10,713 nt of DNA from contig CAYPLH010000093.1 of assembly GCA_964411505.1 (NCBI GenBank), positions 1-10,713 of the forward strand. Reading direction: 5' to 3'. The notes beneath the pieces are model-generated. The model was not told the DNA's origin, did no database searches, and saw only the letters and a list, made by a program, of their open reading frames with translations. The position numbers and the translations under genes are program-made. Of this stretch, positions 6,971-10,713 are shown piece after piece. The number at the start of each line of letters is the position of its first letter. Positions within the stretch are counted from its first letter, which is position 1. Origin of the DNA: CAYPLH01 sp964411505 (GTDB taxonomy: Bacteria; Bacillota; Clostridia; CAYPLH01; DUMO01).

Positions 6971-7471
6971 GATATTGAAGATGGGCGCTTAACTGATAGC
7001 CATGGCAAGGTTGTTAATTTTGAAAATACTGTTATTATAATGACATCAAATGCGGGAACAAGTCTTAAAGCAAATTCCATAGGCTTTTCAAATAATGAAA
7101 GCAATGCACACAAAAGCAGAATTATGGATGTGCTCAAAGAAATATTCAGACCTGAGTTCTTAAACAGGATTGATGAAATCATTGTATTTAATGAACTATC
7201 CCGAAATGAGCTTGAACAAATTGTAGACTTGATGTTGAAGGAAGTATTTGATGCGGTTCATGAAAAAGGGTTTAGTTTGAAAGTAAGCCAGGCTGCAAAG
7301 GATTTCATACTTGAAAAGGGATATGATATTAGGTATGGAGCAAGACCGCTAAGAAGAACAATTCAACGGTTTATCGAAGATAAGCTTGCAGAGCTTTGTC
7401 TTAAAGGCAGGTATCAAGCTGAGCAAACAATTGAAATTGATTGTATTGACGGTGAACTGATTTTTAATTGA
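6971..7471 (+). pseudogene. C-terminal fragment of a ClpC/ClpE-type Hsp100 ATPase
   Basis: From about 6971 the frame encodes the end of the second AAA+ module of an Hsp100 unfoldase. It has DGRLTDSHGKVVNFENTVI, sensor-1 IIMTSNAG, the arginine-finger region FRPEFLNRIDEIIVF, sensor-2 GARPLRR and the C-terminal small domain ending IDGELIFN. A full ClpC is about 810 residues; here only about 166 remain, with the N-domain, first AAA module, both Walker A sites and Walker B missing. Intact homologues pair with ClpP in protein quality control. The frame is open back to about 6911, but the preceding residues (VRECKLIENISKLEEK) are not Clp and no SD precedes any start. The gene end is intact and followed by its own terminator, so the 5' part was lost. 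Confidence 0.85.
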
Positions 7472-7501
7472 GGACATTTTTTATATTTATTAAGTGTATG
7501 A

Positions 7502-7537
7502 AGCAGATTGAAGCCAAAGATTTCAGTCTGCTTTTTT
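7502..7537 (+). terminator. rho-independent terminator after the Clp fragment
   Basis: An 11-base stem AGCAGATTGAA / TTCAGTCTGCT (one T-G wobble) with a nine-base loop is followed by TTTTT, 30 bases after the stop codon. It is a typical strong terminator retained from the original clp gene. Confidence 0.85.
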
Positions 7538-7827
7538 GATTGAATTCTTTAACACTTCTCTACCATCCCAGTTCGGTAAACAATACATTGGGAAGTAGCT
7601 CATTAATTTTGAGCAGCATGTAGTCTTAAGAAAGACTTTTCTGATTGTGACCGTGTTATTGTGATGATAACCGGAGAGCGTTGGCTATTGATTCACATGC
7701 AAATTCACGTAGAAATAATTAGATATGCAATTTACTGCTAAATAATAAGGCGAAAAGCCGAGGAAGACATTGTTATGTGACAATATTCGACAAAAACTGA
7801 CAAAGACAAACTATTTTAACAAAACTA

Positions 7828-7856
7828 TTGACAATATTCCAATGATGTATTAATAT
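7828..7856 (+). promoter_or_regulatory. promoter of the loaP operon
   Basis: TTGACA (7828-7833) and TAATAT (7851-7856) with a 17-base spacer, identical in hexamers and spacing to copy 1. The start of transcription should lie near 7863, giving a leader of about 370 bases before loaP. Confidence 0.75.
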
Positions 7857-8153
7857 GATGTTATATTATGTAAAGTAGATTTGAGAATACGATTATGGAA
7901 GCAAAAAGTTAAGTTACTCAAACAGTTATTACATACTTTATTTGTTGAAAATTTTCGCTTTACTTACTGTTGACATCATAACAGGAATAAATAACACTTT
8001 TAACTTTTTTAGTTTCTATACTGACATCTTGTGGAGCATTAACATAAGGAAGCATTGTTATATTTATCATTTTCTGATTACAAGCACTTGTTGAAAGCCA
8101 GATCGTGGGGTTGCGATGGTTGGAGGCAAGGAACATACAGCAATTACCCGGTA

Positions 8154-8186
8154 GCGTGGTTCTTATGATAAAGCTAGCAAGCACGC
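8154..8186 (+). ncRNA. conserved leader hairpin, candidate regulatory RNA element
   Basis: GCGTG (8154-8158) and CACGC (8182-8186) can pair and enclose GCT-AGCA-AGC. The same arms exist in copy 1 (3931-3935 and 3958-3962). Both differences between the copies here (one missing G and one A/C change) fall in the unpaired part. LoaP proteins are known to act through a hairpin in the 5' leader of target operons, so this is a candidate site, not a proven one. Confidence 0.3.
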
Positions 8187-8210
8187 AAAAGGGCGAAGCT
8201 GTATGTAGCT

Positions 8211-8777
8211 TTGCTATTGGAGGAGGAAAATATCAAACATATTGGATACACCGATTTTTTATTTGTGTTTTGGGTAAAAACCGGACAGGAAGAAAAAGCA
8301 GAAAGAGAAATCAACAATGTATTTAAAGGTGAGATTACTTTCCTGAAGTTTACGGTAGAGACGTTTTTCAGGAAAAAGGGCGAAGTCAAAAAGGTGACTC
8401 ACCTTGCCTTTCCGGGGTATTTGTTCGCTATCACAGAAATAAAAAATGATGAGTTTGTAATACGAGCACAAGAATGCGTTCGCAAGTCTAAAGCAACTAT
8501 ACGATTACTCCGTTATGGTGACACCAATGAAGCGGCGATACGGTCAGATGAACGAGCAGCGTTAAATTCTCTATGGCAAGGCAACGATTGCATTGAGGCA
8601 TCAAAGGGATTTATCAAAGGTGATCGCGTTTTTATTACTGATGGTCCACTTGTTGGAAGAGAAAGCATTATAAAGGAAATACATCCCCGCAGGCGACAGG
8701 CGATCGTGGAGATTGAAGTTATGGGTGGTGTTTGGTCGGCAACGATTGGTCTAGAGATTTTAGAAAGATTGCCGTAA
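8211..8777 (+). CDS. loaP: LoaP, NusG-family processive antiterminator
   Basis: The protein has the NusG N-terminal (NGN) domain with FVFWVKTGQEEKAE near the start, an FFRKKGEVKK strand, and LAFPGYLF (the NusG FPGY motif, residues 66-72). Next comes IRLLRYGD, then a KOW domain beginning KGDRVFITDGPLVGRESIIK (residues 136-155). The linker SKGFI and the RLLRYGD segment are typical of the LoaP branch rather than housekeeping NusG. LoaP binds elongating RNA polymerase and lets it pass terminators in selected operons, often for specialised metabolites. The frame's first listed start is TTG 8211, but the strong AGGAGG at 8221-8226 lies inside the frame and points to a start at about 8232, where an ATC codon stands. 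It is the first gene of the unit and is followed by the kinase and PurM-like genes. Confidence 0.86.
   Translation: MLLEEENIKHIGYTDFLFVFWVKTGQEEKAEREINNVFKGEITFLKFTVETFFRKKGEVKKVTHLAFPGYLFAITEIKNDEFVIRAQECVRKSKATIRLLRYGDTNEAAIRSDERAALNSLWQGNDCIEASKGFIKGDRVFITDGPLVGRESIIKEIHPRRRQAIVEIEVMGGVWSATIGLEILERLP
8221..8226 (+). promoter_or_regulatory. strong ribosome binding site inside the annotated loaP frame
   Basis: A perfect AGGAGG lies five bases before ATC 8232, with no ATG, GTG or TTG at a normal distance in the loaP frame. Initiation at ATC, or a mutated former ATG, would give a protein beginning just before IGYTDFLFVFWVKTG, which is the usual LoaP start region. Confidence 0.55.
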
Positions 8778-8885
8778 GAAGAAATGACGATGATTAGTAA
8801 GAATAGCTATAGTATGTAGAGAGTATGAAATTGGACGGGTTCGCAGTTTATTATATAAAGCGAAAAAAGAAGAGGTGTTTTTCAT

Positions 8886-9479
8886 ATGAAGAATTATAAA
8901 ATCATTGCTATATGCGGGCCTGATGGAGCGGGCAAAACAACTCTAATAAATCGGATTCAAAAAAATATATATGGGAAACATATACATTATGTGACGAAAC
9001 GAAAGCATATTTGTTCTGATATGGTTAGCCGTTATTTAAATGAAGATGAATCAAAAAATGTAAAAAATATAAGAGATGAACTCAATTCAATTGGTTGTGC
9101 ATTCGATTTTCTTCAATATTTCGATGAAGAAATAAACGATTATTTGCATGATGGAAATATAATAATTTGTGATCGTTATTCTTATTGTTATTTAGCTTAC
9201 TCTATACAGGTTGGCAAAACACGAAACCATGTTTTTTCATTATTGAAAAACCTACCGCAAGCTGATTTAATTATATATGTGGAAAATGACATTGAGGTCT
9301 TAAAAGAAAGGCTTAAACAAAAAAATGAAGCTGACAGAAATTTAGAAGGCTTTATGGCTGGATATGAAACACTTTTTAAAGAAATTAGTGTTCCTGTTTA
9401 TCGTATTAAAAACGACCAGCTTGATAAATCAGTTTTTGAAATGGAACAAATTATATCAAAAGCTATAAAATTTATTTGA
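8886..9479 (+). CDS. thymidylate-kinase-like P-loop nucleotide kinase
   Basis: This 197-residue protein is close in length to bacterial thymidylate kinases (about 205-210). It has Walker A GPDGAGKTT (residues 11-19), the DRY motif in ICDRYSYCYLAY (94-104), ADLIIYVENDIEVLKERL (126-143) and a lid-like NEADRNLEG (147-155) where Tmk carries its catalytic Arg/Asp segment. It would transfer the ATP gamma-phosphate to a nucleoside monophosphate or a similar small acceptor in the cytoplasm. Divergence from housekeeping Tmk and its place after loaP suggest a specialised substrate. GAGGTG at 8872-8877 lies eight bases before the ATG. The next gene follows after 19 bases, so the two are surely co-transcribed. 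The family is certain, the acceptor unknown. Confidence 0.85.
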   Translation: MKNYKIIAICGPDGAGKTTLINRIQKNIYGKHIHYVTKRKHICSDMVSRYLNEDESKNVKNIRDELNSIGCAFDFLQYFDEEINDYLHDGNIIICDRYSYCYLAYSIQVGKTRNHVFSLLKNLPQADLIIYVENDIEVLKERLKQKNEADRNLEGFMAGYETLFKEISVPVYRIKNDQLDKSVFEMEQIISKAIKFI

Positions 9480-9498
9480 AAGAAAGAAGGATATTTTC

Positions 9499-10560
9499 AT
9501 GGATAATATCAACTACGAAGCCGCAGGAGTTAGTATTGAAACCGCTAACGACGTAAAGAAGCAGTTTAAGGATATTGTATCCTCAAATGAGTTTGCCCAT
9601 TGTAAACCGATCAATAGGGTTGGTGCTTTTGCCTCTCTTGTTGAGATTGGATTAAACAAATACGAAAACCCGGTTTTTGTCTTGAAAAGTGAAGAACCCG
9701 GTTCAAAACAATTATTGTCTATCGATAACAATCGAATCGAATGGATAGCACGCGATTTAATTAATCATTTAGTCAATGACATTATTGTGATGGGGGCTAC
9801 TCCCTGCGCCGTGCTGGACACGATTATCTGCGGAAAGTTTGAAAAAGAAACTGTGCTTAAATTAGTAGATGAAATTTCAAAAGCATGTACGGAAAATGGT
9901 TGTGTACTTGTAGGAGGCGAAACATCGGAACAACCCGGAATGCTACCTATAGGACGATATGTATTACAGGCAAGTGTATTAGGGATCGTAGACAAATCAA
10001 AAATAATTGATGGCAATAACATAAAGCAGGGAGACATGTTGATAGCTTTAGCTTCAAATGGCTTGCACACAAATGGATATAGTTTGGTTCGTAAACTCAT
10101 GGAAACAAAGACAGAGATTTTAAATGAAAAAATAAATGGCAATAGTTTTCTCGATAGCATTTTACAACCGCATTCCTCTTATTCTAAACCAGTGAAAATT
10201 ATTCTTGAACGATACTTTGACGATATTCATGGAATGGCACACATAACGGGGGGAGGTATACATGATAATCTTATTCGTATTTTGCAATGTGAAAATTTAC
10301 AAGCAGATATAGATTTATCAGCAATCAAAATACCTCAAATCTTTAATGTTATAAAAAGTTATGCAAATATATCAGATAATGAAATGCTTACTACCTTTAA
10401 TAATGGCGTTGGTTTGCTTATAGCGGTAGAAAATGAAAAAACTAATGCAATTATTTCCGCACTAAATTCAAATGGAGTTGAAGCATATTCCGTTGGACAA
10501 ATTAATCAATCCACTGGTTGTAGGGCGGTAATTTATAATAATAAATTGAATTGGGAATAG
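9499..10560 (+). CDS. divergent PurM-like protein (AIR synthase family)
   Basis: The 353 residues cover the whole PurM fold at the usual length. Matching motifs are YEAAGVSIETAND (residues 6-18), LVNDIIVMGATP (91-102), VGGETSEQPGM (138-148), IIDGNNIKQGDMLIALAS (169-186), GLHTNGYSLVRKL (188-200), HGMAHITGGGIHDN (244-257) and TFNNGVGLLIAV (299-310). True AIR synthase closes FGAM to aminoimidazole ribonucleotide with ATP in purine synthesis. Here the SxTDGVGTK loop, which binds ATP phosphates, is replaced by LKSEEPGSK (residues 62-70), and the usual IGID.VAM segment by EWIARDLINH. So it is probably not the housekeeping enzyme but a paralogue with a changed substrate or chemistry. AGAAGG lies eight bases before the ATG. 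It follows the kinase by 19 bases. Confidence 0.85.
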   Translation: MDNINYEAAGVSIETANDVKKQFKDIVSSNEFAHCKPINRVGAFASLVEIGLNKYENPVFVLKSEEPGSKQLLSIDNNRIEWIARDLINHLVNDIIVMGATPCAVLDTIICGKFEKETVLKLVDEISKACTENGCVLVGGETSEQPGMLPIGRYVLQASVLGIVDKSKIIDGNNIKQGDMLIALASNGLHTNGYSLVRKLMETKTEILNEKINGNSFLDSILQPHSSYSKPVKIILERYFDDIHGMAHITGGGIHDNLIRILQCENLQADIDLSAIKIPQIFNVIKSYANISDNEMLTTFNNGVGLLIAVENEKTNAIISALNSNGVEAYSVGQINQSTGCRAVIYNNKLNWE

Positions 10561-10583
10561 AAAAGAAAGGGGATATACCATCT

Positions 10584-10682
10584 ATGCTCGGTCACTCTAT
10601 GCATTGGGGAAATATGTCAAGTGATATATTTAATGATTTGAATAAATATCATAATGAATGTTACTATTCACAGCCCCCTTAA
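10584..10682 (+). CDS. small frame of 32 codons at the end of the loaP operon
   Basis: A short frame starts 23 bases after the PurM-like gene, with AAAGGGG ending 11 bases before its ATG. It begins MLGHSMHWGNMSSDIF and ends NECYYSQPP, with one Cys, and matches nothing I recognise. Two readings are possible. It may be a small peptide gene, even a precursor peptide of the operon. Or it may be the start of a longer protein broken by a frameshift: after the C5 and A6 runs at 10673-10686 another frame (APLKKRMQNKANF) stays open to the window edge. The SD spacing is long, so expression is uncertain. Confidence 0.35.
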   Translation: MLGHSMHWGNMSSDIFNDLNKYHNECYYSQPP

Positions 10683-10713
10683 AAAAGAGAATGCAGAACA
10701 AGGCTAATTTTTA

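Larger units (their letters stand above)
7807..8203 (+). repeat. promoter-leader direct repeat, copy 2 (before loaP)
   Basis: This is the second copy of the 397-base module at 3583-3979. Similarity begins at CAAACTATTTT and ends at GAAGCTGTA, 17 bases before the SD of loaP. The sequence 5' of it (7538-7806) shows no gene and is not clearly related to the DNA 5' of copy 1. Several short frames can be drawn through it on both strands, but the indels between copies break each of them. Confidence 0.9.

Noticed and set aside
7660..7735. Protein-like text in the gap before copy 2 (DDNRRALAIDSHANSRRNN)
   Set aside because: Too short, with no start and no family I recognise; it may be a remnant but cannot be supported.
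7960..8184. A 74-codon minus-strand frame through repeat copy 2, and plus-strand frames such as the one at 8105-8326
   Set aside because: The same DNA in copy 1 is frameshifted and interrupted in these frames while the nucleotide sequence is well kept, which argues for a non-coding leader.
8154..8203. Resemblance of the leader end to c-di-GMP-I riboswitch or T-box sequences (ACGCAAA, ACCCGGTAGCG)
   Set aside because: Only short words match, in the wrong order; I cannot draw the conserved core of either class.
8831..8859. A possible internal promoter (TTGGAC, 17 bases, TATAAA) before the kinase gene
   Set aside because: The -35 element is poor and the gene is better explained by read-through from the loaP promoter.
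10673..10690. A programmed -1 frameshift site (A AAA AAG) at the end of the small frame
   Set aside because: The stop codon of the small frame comes before the heptamer in the zero frame, so ribosomes would not reach it in the required phase.
1..10713. CRISPR array, tRNA, rRNA or transposase genes
   Set aside because: No regularly spaced short repeats, no tRNA or rRNA sequence and no intact transposase motif were found; the only long repeat is the two-copy leader module.

Overview
The window reads as an AT-rich accessory region of a low-GC Firmicute, most likely a member of the Clostridia. I infer this from strong purine-rich Shine-Dalgarno (SD) sites, consensus TTGACA/TATAAT-type promoters, a LoaP-type NusG paralogue, a ClpC-like remnant and general codon use; no species can be named. 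Much of the left and middle is decayed: at least six gene remnants sit between a few intact genes.

Left part (1-3341, genes on the minus strand): the start of an HD-domain phosphohydrolase runs off the left edge. Next come a Phd-type antitoxin and PIN-domain toxin operon with a near-consensus promoter, a short tail of an FtsX/MacB-type permease, an AAA_14/DUF4143 ATPase whose promoter overlaps a perfect 16-bp palindrome, and a small unrecognised frame.

Middle (3426-7537): a broken frame that may come from a BtrH-like protein runs into the first copy of a 397-bp promoter-plus-leader module. This module is followed by two overlapping ABC-exporter genes that have each lost the catalytic part of the nucleotide-binding domain, then an intact YcxB-like membrane protein. 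Beyond a bidirectional terminator lie two gene fragments pointing towards each other's broken ends: an AlbA/HATPase (RecG-like) regulator fragment on the minus strand and a ClpC-type C-terminal fragment on the plus strand. The latter ends in a good terminator. Positions 7538-7806 hold no gene I can support.

Right part (7807-10713, plus strand): the second copy of the module, about 92% identical to the first by hand alignment, drives an apparent operon. It contains loaP (a processive antiterminator of the NusG family), a thymidylate-kinase-like P-loop kinase, a divergent PurM (AIR synthase) paralogue that has lost the DGVGTK-type loop, and a 32-codon frame near the right edge.

How it may work together: LoaP proteins are known to act on 5' leaders of long operons, often for specialised metabolites. 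The same leader stands before the ABC exporter pair and before loaP itself, so the simplest reading is a former or present LoaP regulon: an exporter unit (now damaged) and a biosynthetic unit with a nucleotide-like kinase and an ATP-grasping PurM relative, continuing beyond the right edge. The pathway product cannot be deduced from this window.
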